DNA of 64,000 nucleotides, from contig OY744463.1 of the NCBI GenBank assembly GCA_963556145.1, positions 62,001 to 126,000 of the forward strand. Reading direction: 5' to 3'. The notes under the pieces were generated by a model. That model saw only the letters and a program-made list of their open reading frames with translations, had not been told where the DNA came from and searched no databases. Below, piece after piece: positions 32,901-43,677 of this stretch. This stretch comes from Hygrocybe punicea (Eukaryota > Basidiomycota > Agaricomycetes > Agaricales > Hygrophoraceae). The first letter of the stretch is position 1. Every line of letters starts with the position of its first letter. A program made the position numbers and the translations under genes.

Positions 32901-33449
32901 GCCCTGTAGTAAATGCAGAACCACCTGCAGTCCTGCCACGTCCCACTGCGAGAGACATCCTCGGCCTCAACCGTATTCGAGGTCACTCAGTTGTGCAACG
33001 GGCAATAGAAGTCGAGGCCGCAGCTTACCTTCGCGATACACAGCCAACAACAAAGAGTCTGACATACTGGCAGGTATGTGAGGCCGATGACAGATGTATC
33101 CATTTCATGCTAAACATAGTTGGACAAGGAAAATCAACTTCGCTATCCGAGAATTTTTTCTCTCGCCATGGACATTTTACCGATACAAGCTTCGGCAGTG
33201 CCTTGTGAAAGAGTGTTTTCGTCAAGCAAGGAAACTATGACTGCACGACGGAATCGCATTTCACCTGAATTAATGGAAGCCCTTCAACTTTTGAAGTATT
33301 CCATTCGGCAGGGAAGAGGTCTCAATTTTACGGATGGTCTGGATTGGGGTCAGGAGCTTCATGAGTTGGAGACTTACGATGATGCACAGATGCAGCTCCC
33401 AGAAGATGTCAACTCATTCATTCAGTCTCTTACAGAAAAACTTCAGTAG
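29997..33449 (+). CDS. hAT-family transposase with BED finger
   Basis: Starts MPPRRGAKKSKTTAF. By eye the gene has 13 or 14 exons with introns at 30079-30138, 30836-30886, 31170-31223, 31380-31431, 31675-31726, 31840-31894, 32055-32122, 32267-32315, 32421-32470, 32679-32725, 32812-32866 and 33074-33119, all in phase. A Ser/Pro-rich N-terminus leads to a BED zinc finger (CMFCG...RRHLIEEH). The RNase H-like core follows: ISFTMDMWSDP (first Asp), GWITLDNASNN (second Asp), CFPHIVNLACK (hAT C-x-x-H). The C-terminal dimerisation block contains VPCERVFSSSKE and RNRISPELMEALQLLK. A TGA at 30276-30278 lies in the open frame but can be removed by a further in-phase intron (30207-30281, GTAGAC...GACAG). 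Apart from that no break is visible, so the enzyme may be active. It would cut and paste this element, making 8-bp duplications. Confidence 0.92.
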
Positions 33450-33570
33450 AAATATAAATTTTATTATGAAACGAAGGGACACAAGAACATCACGTAAATA
33501 ATGTGGTTGACGTGGATGGTAAGACAAATGTACACGATACAAGGAAAAACAATGAAACGAGACCAACAAA

Positions 33571-36163
33571 CTACGGAAATGTCTCGCCTTCTATGAACCG
33601 GCCCGCTACCTCATGTATCTTCTGAGCCAAACGCAGTGACCTTCCATGCCTCGGAAGAGATTCATACCACTTTCCAGCAGTCCGACATGGGGCCTTGTTC
33701 TGCTGGATGAGTTCGAGACGTTTCTGAAACCAGTCCTCGGCAGCGGGAGTCCAGTGGCCAACATTGAAAAGGCTCTTCTGCCAAGTTGAGTGCTTTGGCC
33801 ACCAGGAAAGATGGGAGACCTGTTGGTTCGATCCTACATCACGTTGACTTAACGCATGGCTGACGAATCCAGAGAGGGTACCCACCAGTATACACCCTAT
33901 ATACGCCACATATGAGGTCAAGCTCATCTTCACCGAGGTGATCGTCACAGAAAGTAGTGCCATCCGCAAAATGGAAGACTTGCCCACGAGAGAAGGCTGC
34001 ACTAGAGGGGCCAGTAAGAACCCGTCCAGGGCCAACGAATTCCATCGCGAGGCGCCAGACAATACCACCCTTGAGGATTGCTTCACGTGCATGTGGAGAA
34101 CGTAGAAAATGGTCTCGAGCCGCTTCATAAGCGGCATAATCAGCAGCATCAGGCTGGTAGCCAACTGCACGCACACCGAGAGATATGGGGGGTGGTGGAG
34201 GGCCTGTCGATGGAGGTGGGTGTGAAAAGGCAGGGCAAGGATTGAGGGTATTGAAGGGGATTCCGCGTTCCGCAAGATACCGAACAGCTTCTGTGATATC
34301 CCTACACGATCGGAGGCATTGCAGAGCGGTGACCGGACTATCTACTGTAAGCAGCCAATCAATATTCGCAGTAGCACTCGTGGACCCGACAAAATATATA
34401 TTTTGATCTCTATTGTTCATCATCTCCCTCCGCTCAATTGTCAGATAATGTTCCTGTCGTTCACGCAATGGAAAAAGGCTCGACGAACTGAGATCCCATG
34501 GCATAGCTGATAACCCGTCCACTGGTCCATCGATCAGACGTGCGACGAAGTCGAAGATTGGGCCCTTGTATTTAGTAGCCACTTGAGGGTGAGGGTCCTG
34601 CAAAATATTAAGGGTCCGGTCCCATTCGGTATTTGATGGCGTAGGACCGTCAGCGTAGGCGGTGTCATCCCAATCGAATCCAAAGCGATCATAAAGACGG
34701 CAGTCAAGGGTAGTCGTAAATTTAGGAGCAGCGGCATCCGTGTGGCGATCGCCGACACCATGAATGGACAGCACATCTCGCTGCCAGTGTTCCGCAGGAA
34801 GTGGACCCGCAGGTATTGTTTGGCTATTGATTTGATCAGCAGGTTGCCTCGCCTCACCTTCTTCCAAGGTGGGATCGTCATATTCACCGTCGTAGTCGTC
34901 GTTACCGAATGGGTCTTCGTTGTCTGGCGCGTCGGGGTTAAATTCGGTACAGACGTCCCATTCCCTATCAAAGGCATTATATCGCATATGTTCCGGCGGC
35001 TTTTCTTCCCACAGATCTTCTATCTCTCTGAAATTGACTCTCGTTCTGAGGCGAAAGCCATCCATTTCCAGCCAGCGGAAGACAGCAGCCCCTCTCTTCC
35101 CCGGTGCGCGAAAGCGTTCACCTTCCTTCTGACGAGCCAAGCGAGCGGCTGTTTCTTGTGCAGTCTCCATGGCAGCAATTTTCTCGTGGCGTACTGCTTG
35201 TCGAACAAAGAATTCCTGCCAAGTTTCTCCAAGTTTCTGGCGAGAGCCTGGGTTTGGCTTAGGGAACTTCTTGGAGGATGTTACATCAGTGGTAGGGCTA
35301 GGCGGTGGCGGAGACAACTGCTCCAACTGCCACTGCTGGCATGCAGCCTGGACTTGTGCATTATTGGGTAAGTAGTTTGCCACCTCGGGTTTGGGTGATA
35401 CGCGTAGGGGCTTGTCGAGGGTGCTCCATATGAACCAGATAGGGATATCGACTCTGACGAGTCTTGGGATGTGTGCCAACCATTTGCATTGATGCACGTC
35501 AATGACCACGCCTACTCTCGGAACGCTGTCGGTGAAGTCGGCGATCGGTGAATCCCGCAGTTGCTGGACCCACTCTGGGTGGACCTTGGTTTCGCTAGTG
35601 AGTATCTTCACCCAGTTGGGGTCGTCGCCATATGGGACATAGCTGGCTGTGAAAAATGAGATGGCCATCGAACACAGTCCCATCAACGGTATGAAAGCAT
35701 CTCGGGACTTCATGGCACACTTTCGGGCTGAGTGTTCACGTGTATGAATGCGGAGGTAGCCGTATGTGTGAGGGACGGGGAAACATCTGTATTCAAGTGG
35801 AAAAAAGGCACCCGGGGCTTTTCCCAGTAATTCCCGAGCAACCACATAGAGAGAGGTTTCGAGATCGTGCCATTTTTCTCGGGTAGCAGCTGATAATTGG
35901 AACCCACCACGGACGCGTTCGATAGATAGCGACTTGTAATCACAGACTAGACGCTGTATTAATGGGTGATCCCATCGTATCGAACGGGGCACAAATGGGA
36001 GCTGTGGAAGATCGTTGCGCGCCCAATTCGTTGTATAGGTCCACTCTGGCCCTGGATCATCACAGTCGAAATTGTGGTAACTGGGGAAGGCAGCTAAGGG
36101 ACCCGCATTTGGGGAGGTGATTACAAAGTTGTCGAGGATGAAGGTTTTGAAGGTCGACGGCAT
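33571..36163 (-). CDS. hAT passenger protein, ~846 residues, unknown function
   Basis: Starts MPSTFKTFILDNFVI. One long exon, one intron (33834-33885, in phase), and a final exon ending RFIEGETFP. Seen features: an N-terminal block with WTYTTNWARNDLPQLPF, RWDHPLIQRL and GGFQLSAATREKWHDLE; a middle segment GVVIDVHQCKWLAHIP and VDIPIWFIW; a charged Gln/Glu/Arg helix region (RQEFF-type, AMETAQETAARLARQKEGE); an acidic stretch (DAPDNEDPFGNDDYDGE); and a C-terminal region with VYTG...LSWWPKHSTW and GHWTPAAEDWFQKRLE. No catalytic motif or transmembrane segment is recognised. It converges on the transposase gene with about 120 bases between them and is intact within a complete transposon. A related fragment lies at 56805-57269, suggesting a conserved transposon-associated family. 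A role in transposition or host interaction is only inference. Confidence 0.8.
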
Positions 36164-36199
36164 CTGACAGCAGTATTTGGGTTAATAGAATAGGTGCAA

Positions 36200-36660
36200 A
36201 AAAAAAGATACACACGGATAGGGATGCAAAGGAGCGGTGAAAGACGAAGTCAAAGAGCTCGCTGATACACTGTACGGGCCAACGAGAATAGATTGACCAA
36301 TGGGAGCACCTGAGCCAAGGCCAATGGGAGCGTGGAGCTTGTTGATACTCAGTACAGGCGAACGAGAACGGCTAGAGCGATGGGAGCACCCGAGCCAAGA
36401 CACGCCTGGAGGCTGGAGCTCGCTTGTACTTTGTACAGGCGAGCGAGAATGGAACGAAGGAGTCTCGGAGGCCAAGAAGTTAGGGCAAGTCTGAGCCAAG
36501 ACGAACAACGATGGAATGCAAGAGTCTCTGAGCCAAGAGGTTAGGGCACGTCTGAGCCAAGATAAAAGCTCGCTAGTACTTTGTACAGGCGAACGATGAG
36601 TCGGGGAATGCTCACTTGTACTTTGTACGGGTGAGCAATGAACAAAACAGTAAATACAAA
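36200..36660. repeat. Subterminal repeats of the hAT element
   Basis: Five or so degenerate copies of GTACTTTGTACAGGCGA(G/A)CGA-type sequence alternate with GAGCCAAGA words. Each GTAC(T)TTGTAC is itself near-palindromic. Such arrays near hAT ends usually bind the transposase or its BED finger; that role is inferred. Confidence 0.6.
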
Positions 36661-36801
36661 CAACGGATCTGGCCGACCTGGGTCACCTGACAAATTTCCT
36701 TTTTTGGACGGTTAGCCGCGGCTTAGCCGTTGCCACAACGGTCCGGTCCGGCTAACAACCCATATATGGGTTAACCGTTGTTAGCCGTAGCCGAGCCGAG
36801 C

Positions 36802-36824
36802 CGGACCGAGCCGTGGCAACACTA
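36802..36824 (-). repeat. Right terminal inverted repeat of the hAT element, with target duplication at 36825-36832
   Basis: Ends ...GTGGCAACACTA. Immediately inside lies a long imperfect palindrome centred on CATATATG (about 36762-36769), flanked by GGCTAACAAC / GTTGTTAGCC arms. Confidence 0.93.
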
Positions 36825-36839
36825 GATCTGCCTGATACC

Positions 36840-37073
36840 TACCCAAAATTGGACATTGCGTATGCTATAGACTTGCTATGCAGTGCTACGTAGCTATGGC
36901 ACAGTGTTGTCGAGCCCTTGCTAGCTTTGGTATGAATCTATAAAGTCCTATGTAGGTGACAAGGTGTTCTATAGAGCATTACGTGAGGGGGGGGATTCCT
37001 ATGGCGCTATGAATGCTATGGCACCTATGACAACGCTACCTAGTTCTAATTTGAGCCCCAGGTTTTGCTGATG
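36840..37073 (-). repeat. GCTATG-rich dispersed repeat, copy 2 (inverted relative to copy 1)
   Basis: Begins just right of the hAT target duplication with GCTATAG/GCTATG hexamers at irregular spacing and ends CAGGTTTTGCTGATG (37059-37073), the exact reverse complement of the start of copy 1. An 8-base G run occurs at about 36989-36996. The hAT element inserted at the edge of this repeat. Confidence 0.6.
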
Positions 37074-37550
37074 CATGAGTTTGTAGAGCCCTTCGGGCGG
37101 GTTCACAAAGAGAAAGTTGCCACTTGCAGTCACGACAGAGAATTCAGCAACGTAAAGCTAGACCAAATGCCGTAGATGATGTTGAATGACCTCTGCCCGG
37201 CATTGTGTCTCATGAGAACGGACCGGGGCCCCCCCCGAAAGCACTGAACCTAAAAAGTTTGCGCGATAACGACGCCCATTGCTAAAGATGGCGGAGCCCA
37301 CTTCACGGATCGTAAATATTCGTGCAACAACTACGTTCTACAGGAGTACAATAATAATGGGAACATGAAACAGAACCAAGGACGCTGCGGGTGCATTCCG
37401 TCCAACAGTAATACAAAGATAGCTGACTAGGGCTCTTCCGATTTACGGTAGCTGTCCGTATCTGTCTCGGCCTCAACGGTTTTCTGCACAGTAATTTGAA
37501 GCTATCGATTGTCCAAGTCAGTCGTCGTTTCGACAAGTTGAACGAAATAA
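37074..37550. other. Intergenic, nothing recognised
   Basis: No open frame or repeat of note. Contains a run of C (about 37230-37238). It is the 3' flank of the DUF6534 gene, so a terminator is expected here, but no clear signal is visible. Confidence 0.5.
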
Positions 37551-39497
37551 TCAACCTTGTGGTTCTGCGGCTCCGCGGATGGCTGTCTGAAATGCTGAAA
37601 CATCGTGATTAGTTATCCTGTCAAATGTATCATGAGCATTAGTCACCGAAAAGTTACCCCCTCGTTTCACACCATCGTTGTTCCCACCGAGGAGTGTGAC
37701 GGGCAATATCGTCTCTGCATCGGTGGCTACCCTTGCGGAATGTCCCCTTCGGATCTGCCTCCGTGTGTTCAGGCTGTGAAAGAAACGGCCGGGTCGTCAC
37801 TTTCAGGGAAAGGTGCAATTTACCCTGGAAGCACATACGTTACTAATAATGAATTGGCATATACTATGCATTCCCTATGATCAGAGCGGAACCAACCAAA
37901 GATGATTGACAATGACTCACGTTTTCCGATCGCGAAATGAAGTCCCATAAATATCAAGTTGTGGGGCATTGCCAGCCACTATGCGTGAACGTCACATCAG
38001 AAGTAGAGTTGCAAACTTTCTCAAGTCACGTACAAAGATCATTGAGGTGATAGTGGCGATACTAATGGCACTTCAGATAAGATTCCGAGGAAGGATCAAT
38101 AAAAGCATGCCGAAGCTTACCATGTAAGAGCGCCAGTTTCAAATGTGTATAAGATCAATGAATCGATAACTCGGTTCAGACTGAATTAGGGTCAGGCAGT
38201 AATTCAAGTGATACAACACTAGGGCTGACCGTGAAGACTCCGTTCGGCTGGTCCGTAGGAAGTAGCAAAGAGCGGTCGTGATCACAACATCTGCGATGGA
38301 CGAGAGCGCAAGGCCAAGGGTGAACACCCACTGGAGTGTCACAAAAGGTCAGTTAAAGTTGCGGAGGATTAGAATAACATACGCGAAAGTGTTTCTTGAA
38401 ATCGTCAAAATTGCGGTAATGGATTCTGTGGGGAACGATGCACAAATCAGTTACGAACAACGATAGTAGCAGGCATAACACACAATGCTCCGGTAGTCGC
38501 TGGCGTAAGAGTATGAATTCTTAGTTGGTCACATGGACGAATGTAAAGCAAAAACTTACTGCAAGCGCAGCCTAGAAGCTAAATTAGACCATGAAGAGCA
38601 AACTGACAGCGAATACTCACAAAGTCGTAGGAAAGCAAGGATTATCTTCGGAAGAGCAATGAGTCAGAAGAATATCACTCGGTAGAAAGTTTGTTCTTTA
38701 CAATTGGAGCCGTGATAAACCAGTTGCGTTTGCTGACTACACGAAAGATCTTGGTATTAGTTACAAATAAGGGTCCATCAATGAACTTACACATGAAGAT
38801 TCTATGGACAAAGAAACTGGAGAAGACAGGTATTAAAGTCACTGTAGCCGACGGGAAAGTAATGGATTTACCAGTGCACGAAAAAAGTAAGAATTGCCTG
38901 TCAATGCAAGTGAGGGAAAGGAAGCAAAGATATTATTAGAGGCGTACTGTGCAGGCGATCGAGAGCTTCAAAGACGTATGATAAGACTATACATTCCGCA
39001 TTCTGTAAAGAGAGACATACCGAAATAGTCCTATAAGCCCCGTTTGTCAATGTTGTCGATTGAGATACGCAAGGATGATGTGCCTACCATGGAATAATTC
39101 TGATTGTTTGGGCGTTAGTGAAGTTGGAGATGAGGAAGTGCCATATCGCGGCACAGACCAAGGTCATATGGGTAAAGTCGAGGAGCCTACGAAGAAGAGT
39201 CAGAAGAGTGCCTACTAATAGAAGCCGAACAAACCAAATTATCGCTACCTGGATTGCGGAAACTGGTGAGAAGGGGAAGAAAGGACCACTTGGAGGACAA
39301 CTGACCAAAGACTTAGTCCGAGAACTGTCATTGGGGTAGACTTTGTAGTAAATGTAGGTTTGTATAGCCGTGATCCCCGACAAACTGGATGGAACGTCAA
39401 GTTAGAAGGTGAATAACACGCGGTAGGAGGTTGGTACGAACAAAACGGCAATGAAAGAACCAAGAAGAAGGGCACCGTATGTTAAGGAGATGCTCAT
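37551..39497 (-). CDS. DUF6534-type multi-pass membrane protein
   Basis: Reconstructed from about ten short exons on the minus strand, starting MSISLTYGALLLGSFIAV (39497). Family landmarks appear in order: LSGITAIQTYIYYKVYPND; HMTLVCAAIWHFLISNF then TIRIIPW; FFVHRIF; SKRNWFITAPIV; WVFTLGLALSSIADVVITT then ALCYFLRTSR; LNRVIDSLILYTFETGALT; WLAMPHNLIFMGLHFAIGK; YANSLLVT; and a polar tail from LNTRRQIRRGHSARVA to TGA at 37553-37551. The pattern is about seven hydrophobic helices, as in agaricomycete DUF6534 proteins. Their function is unknown, though they resemble receptor-like seven-helix proteins. Exon borders were fitted by eye; several introns are well supported (for example GTCAGC...ATTCAG after TSRTESSR). 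No stop interrupts the spliced frame. Confidence 0.75.
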
Positions 39498-40247
39498 GAT
39501 GTTGGAGGGGATGGTTCTTGATGGCTAGATGAAGAATCTTATATCCGGACTGGCTGAGGTAACGGAACGCTCGGCTTTATCGCCGGGACACATAAAACGC
39601 ACAGTGCGGGCATAAGGCAATACGGATATGGTTAGGTCAAAAGTACCTACTCCGTTATTATTAAGGTTTTCATCGAAACGCGCCACATGTGATTGATGTT
39701 GAGCACATACGTTGGAAGGGTGGGAGTAATAGACTGAAGCCATCTCCAATGGCCAAGGTGCAATCGTGGCTAGATCAAAGCCAAGAAACGGATGAACTAG
39801 TCTTGAAAGGCTATTCAGCGTGCACGTTTCAACTCTCGTATGCTTTGGTGCAATGTGGGCCTGCTATTGTCAGAACTATTAGGTCACACATCATGTTGGT
39901 GAGAATAATTCCCCCGGTGAATTGAGTTTTTGCGAAACGAGGTCGTGAGCAGTAGGGACATAAGACCGGAAAACCCGAGTGTGAAGCGATCCGGAGCCAT
40001 CCCAGGATGCCGTGACTTGAGCACAGCTATAACAGAAACCTGTGATGATGTTCCTGGGTGAGATGAGACCGTTGGGTAACAGTACCTGATCGGACCATCG
40101 AGCAGCGCTGATAATATTTTTTCAAGCGGTACTGAAGTTCAGTACCACTTGAAAATAACTGAGAAGATCACTCGGGGATTGCCGTAGGCCTGTCACGCGT
40201 GACACTGGCAAAAACGCGAAACAGCTCAGTACCCTTCAAGCTTCAAG
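39498..40247. promoter_or_regulatory. Divergent upstream region of the DUF6534 gene and CCT3
   Basis: 750 bases between two divergent start codons, so it should hold both promoters. There is a near-inverted pair GGTACTGAAGTTCAGTACC (40128-40146), a 19-base palindrome about 100 bases upstream of the CCT3 ATG. TCACGCGTGA (40194-40203), a 10-base palindrome containing ACGCGT (an MCB-like, cell-cycle type box), also precedes CCT3. Short open frames here look spurious. Confidence 0.55.
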
Positions 40248-42363
40248 ATGCAGTCGGGGCAAACACCAATCTTCGTGATGAGTACGTACTCTAAGTTCCA
40301 GAGCTGTTGGATTTCAGTGCTTTAAATGTCGATATAGACACCGCGCCGGAAAGGCAGTCGGGGAGAAAGGCTCAAATCTCCAACATCACAGCAGCCAAGG
40401 TATGTTGCAGGCGATGAAGCATTTTCATCTCTCATCTTTGCCCTTGAAGACTGTCGCGGATGTTATTCGCACGTGTCTGGGTCCAAAAGCCATGCTCAAG
40501 ATGATCTTGGATCCTATGGGTGGCATTCTGTCAGCTTCCTCTCACTTTCGACCGGAAAAAGAGTTGACACTAAATTTAGATTGACGAACGACGGGAACGC
40601 TATTCTCCGTGAAATCGATGTTGCACACCCAGCAGCGAAAAATATGATTGAACTCAGTCGGACACAGGATGAGGAGTGTGGTGATGGCACAACTAGTGTT
40701 ATTATCCTGGGTATGCCGTGCTCCTGCTGCACAACAGCTCAATTCTAATCTGATAATGCCCAAAGCTGGTGAGATTCTGGCACAATCTCTCTTCCAACTC
40801 GAACGGGACATCCATCCTGTTGTTATTATTTCCGCCTACAACAAAGCCCTTAAGGAAGCCTTGGAAATCATCGATCGCATTTCCGAACCGATTGACATAT
40901 CAAAGGACGACGAGATGCTCGCCCTCATCAAAACATCCATCGGCACCAAATTCGTGATGCGCTGGTCGGACCTTATGTGCAAACTCGCTCTTCAAGCAGT
41001 GAGGATCGTGGCGCAGGAGGACAGCGGGATGAAAACTGTAGATATCAAGCGGTACGCGCGGGTGGAAAAGGTGCCCGGCGGAGAGATTGAGCAGAGTGAG
41101 GTGTTGAATGGCGTCATGCTGAACAAAGATATCACGCATCCCAACATGAGGCGGCGGATTGTGAAACCAAGAATCATCCTGTTAGATTGCCCATTGGAAT
41201 ACAAGAAAGGTGAAAGCCAGACAAATATGGAGTTCTCGAAGGAGTCGGATTGGGAGAGGGCGCAGAGTATAGAGGAAGAGCAAGTCAAGGCTTTGGTCAA
41301 AAAAATTCTGGAGTTCAAACCCGACTTGGTCATCACCGAAAAAGGCGTTTCTGGTGCGACCTCTCCGACCTTTCGGTTGATATATACTTGACTGTCGTCC
41401 AGATATTGCCCAAGGAGTACTCGAAAGACACAACGTATCGGTCCTCCGACGTGTCCGAAAATCGGACAACAACCGTATTGCCCTAGCGGTCGGAGCCACC
41501 ATCGTCAATCGTGTGGAAGACTTGCGTGAATACGACGTTGGCACGAAATGCGGGCTATTCAACATCGAGAAAATCGGTGACGAGTGAGTATTCATTACTT
41601 TCTATTGTAGCTGCCTCGATCATCGCCTTGATACCTCAAAGGTATTTCACGTTCCTTACAGAATGCACTTCGCCAAAAGCTTGCACAATTCTTCTCCGAG
41701 GGCCTTCCAAAGACATACTGAACGAGATCGACCGGAACCTGGCGGACGCTATGTCCGTCGCCAGGAATGTCGTATTCAATCCGACATTGGCCCCGGGAGG
41801 TGGTGCGACGGAGATGGCGATCAGCGTAGGCCTGCATGCTAAGGCGCGAAGCATTGTCGGTGTGCAAGGCTGGCCGTTCAGGGCGGTAGCTGATGCAATG
41901 GAAGTCATTCCGCGGACGTTGGTGCAGAACAGTGGAGGGAACGCTATCCGAGTCTTGACAGAGCTGAGGGCAAGTTTTTTTTTTTTTGTCATAATTGTCC
42001 TCCTCACACTCGCAGTGTTTTCTTTCAGGCCAAGCATGCAAATGGCGAGAATTCCTGGGGAGTCGATGGCGAGACAGGTAAGATCGTTGACATGAAAGTT
42101 TATGGTTTGTACGAATCCGCCAGTGTCAAGGTATGGTATCAAGTATCATCAGAGCTCTTCGAATTCCTGAATGGCCAACAGATCCAAACGCTGAAGACAG
42201 CTATTGAGGTTTGTCCTTTTTCTTCTCGGCTCTTCACCCCCTTACGCGAATTGATTGCGGATAGGCTGCTCGCATGTTGTTGAGAGTAGACGATGTTGTG
42301 CAAGCTGTACGAAAAGAAAAACAGCAGGAGCAGGCCCCACCAGAAGAGATGATGGAAGGCTAG
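40248..42363 (+). CDS. CCT3: T-complex protein 1 subunit gamma (CCT/TRiC)
   Basis: Subunit of the cytosolic group II chaperonin that folds actin, tubulin and other proteins with ATP. Ten exons give 543 residues, the usual length. Introns: 40282-40337, 40400-40449, 40530-40579, 40711-40765, 41354-41402, 41584-41641, 41970-42028, 42131-42181, 42209-42264. It starts [12 protein letters not shown]. Landmarks: [36 protein letters not shown]; the ATP-site [29 protein letters not shown]; apical-domain [27 protein letters not shown]; the hydrolysis-linked APGGGATEM; and the C-terminal [16 protein letters not shown] before an acidic, disordered end and TAG. Intron 7 has a GC donor (AGG|GCAAGT). No frame break is seen. 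It is the clearest host housekeeping gene in the window and shows that TGA is not used as a sense codon there. Confidence 0.96.
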
Positions 42364-43605
42364 GATCGATAATTAAACTGTATCTGGTCTATCGCAAACG
42401 GCCACATCCGATCAAACTTGCGGCAAATGCCTTCACAGCTATTTGGCTCAGGTTTCAAGTACTGCATGTGTCCTAATTGCAAGATTCAAAACAAGGTACC
42501 ATCACTACCTGTCATTCGGATTAAAAACTTGAATGCTAGCATTGGGAACCGGGGTCCAGCAGGTTGGGACGCGGACGTTATTGCTTTGCCAAGAGTTCCG
42601 AGCTTACCGGCAATTCGTGCCGTATGCTGTTTTGGAAATATAACATACGTTCACGATGACTCCGGTCATTTGGTAAGTAACTTGCTATCCGATATTGGCA
42701 AATATATATTGTCCTCTTGAACATCAGTTTGAAGGAGAGCGGTTAGGATATGAATGTTCTCACCAGCTATTCCCAGGACCAACTACCGCGCCCACTTCTT
42801 CCGATCTACACACGTCGAGAACCGGCCAATCGTGACCCCATGACTGAGGAACGGAAGGATCGACTCAACTTTGTGCGAAGATCGGGACAACCTTGAATGG
42901 AGGTCCAGGAATTGGTATGAGGCCAACTATAAATGGGGACTGCAATGACCAACCGTGCTCTTTGTACTTGTTTGTACACCACTGTCCTATTGATGTTGGA
43001 CAGTCATGACATCAGGAAATCGGGGAAGTTATGACATGGCATTAAATTCAATTGTAACTAATAAAATGTATACAATATCTCCAAGTCTGGCAATTGGTGT
43101 GGTAATGGACAGTAGACATGACAGTCTGCACAATGTCAGCCAGAGAGCTACACAACAAACAAGGTTCAGGGTTCGCCCAGTGATTTGCCGGAAAAGGCTT
43201 GCCATCCCACGGTCAAGCACCTGCTCATGGTAATTCCAGGGTTCACACAATAAATTTATGTAACGTTGTCGTGACGTTGGATTCTAAGGTTGTCACATCC
43301 TTTTTCGTCTAAGGTTTACATGAGGTTGGTCGAACCCTGGGCGAACCCTGGGGCTGATGTAAGCTTTCCCAAACGTCTCAAGTTTTTCTGTCCTTGTCTC
43401 TGTGTTAGACTTCTCAAATTCCTTATTTGAATCAATAAAATTTCTCTTGTGCAATCTCCCTCAGTTTCACTAAGATTTCTCACCACAGAAACCAGGACTT
43501 GAACCATTCATGAAGGGGCAAGGCTAATATCTCGCAACGAAGAAAATATTATGTCCAAATGGGGCCTGTGGGTACATAGATAATCATTGAGCTATGTAGA
43601 TACCA
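42364..43605. other. Intergenic region with CCAGGGTTCG-type repeats
   Basis: An open frame at 42418-42720 (PSLPVIRIKNLNASIGN) is protein-like but unassigned. From about 43100 there are repeated TTCAGGGTTCGCCCAG / AACCCTGGGCGAACCCTGG words in both orientations (43170, 43230, 43335, 43810, 43845). A ~40-base segment with ACAGTAGACATG(A/G)CAG recurs (about 43108 and 43965). Probably eroded transposon ends. Confidence 0.5.
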
Positions 43606-43677
43606 GTCATTATAGTGTAACAGTTTAGAGTGTTGTATGACTGATTGGATCAGTGCGAGTTCGAGCCTGCCTGTGGC
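43606..43677 (+). pseudogene. tRNA-derived sequence (SINE-like or tRNA relic)
   Basis: 72 bases with a tRNA-like plan: an A-box-like TAGTGTAACAGTTTAGAG, a B-box-like GAGTTCGAGCC at the correct spacing, and a 3' end CTGTGGC that pairs only partly with the 5' GTCATTA. The anticodon and T stems do not pair well, so a working tRNA is unlikely. Position in repeat-rich DNA and a T-run within 20 bases downstream suggest a Pol III SINE head or tRNA pseudogene. Confidence 0.5.

Larger units (their letters stand above)
27497..36824 (+). mobile_element. Complete autonomous-type hAT transposon, 9,328 bp
   Basis: The ends are perfect inverted repeats of 23 bases starting TAGTGTTGCCACGG. The flanks are an exact 8-bp duplication GATCTGCC (27489-27496; 36825-36832), the length expected for hAT. 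Inside, from left: GCCGAGCC-rich terminal DNA, a decayed BCS1-like gene (minus), the hAT transposase (plus, 29997-33449), a convergent gene for an 846-residue unknown protein (minus, 33571-36163), then subterminal repeats with TACAGGCGA and GAGCCAAG motifs. Perfect ends and duplication together with almost intact genes suggest a recent insertion. Confidence 0.93.

Noticed and set aside
34742..35371. Plus-strand 209-codon frame
   Set aside because: It is antisense to the clearly coding 846-residue passenger protein and shows no features of its own.
41511..42142. Several 150-190 codon frames on both strands
   Set aside because: They are shadows of the CCT3 exons or run through CCT3 introns.
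43606..43677. Functional tRNA gene
   Set aside because: Acceptor, anticodon and T stems pair poorly; only the box motifs and length fit.
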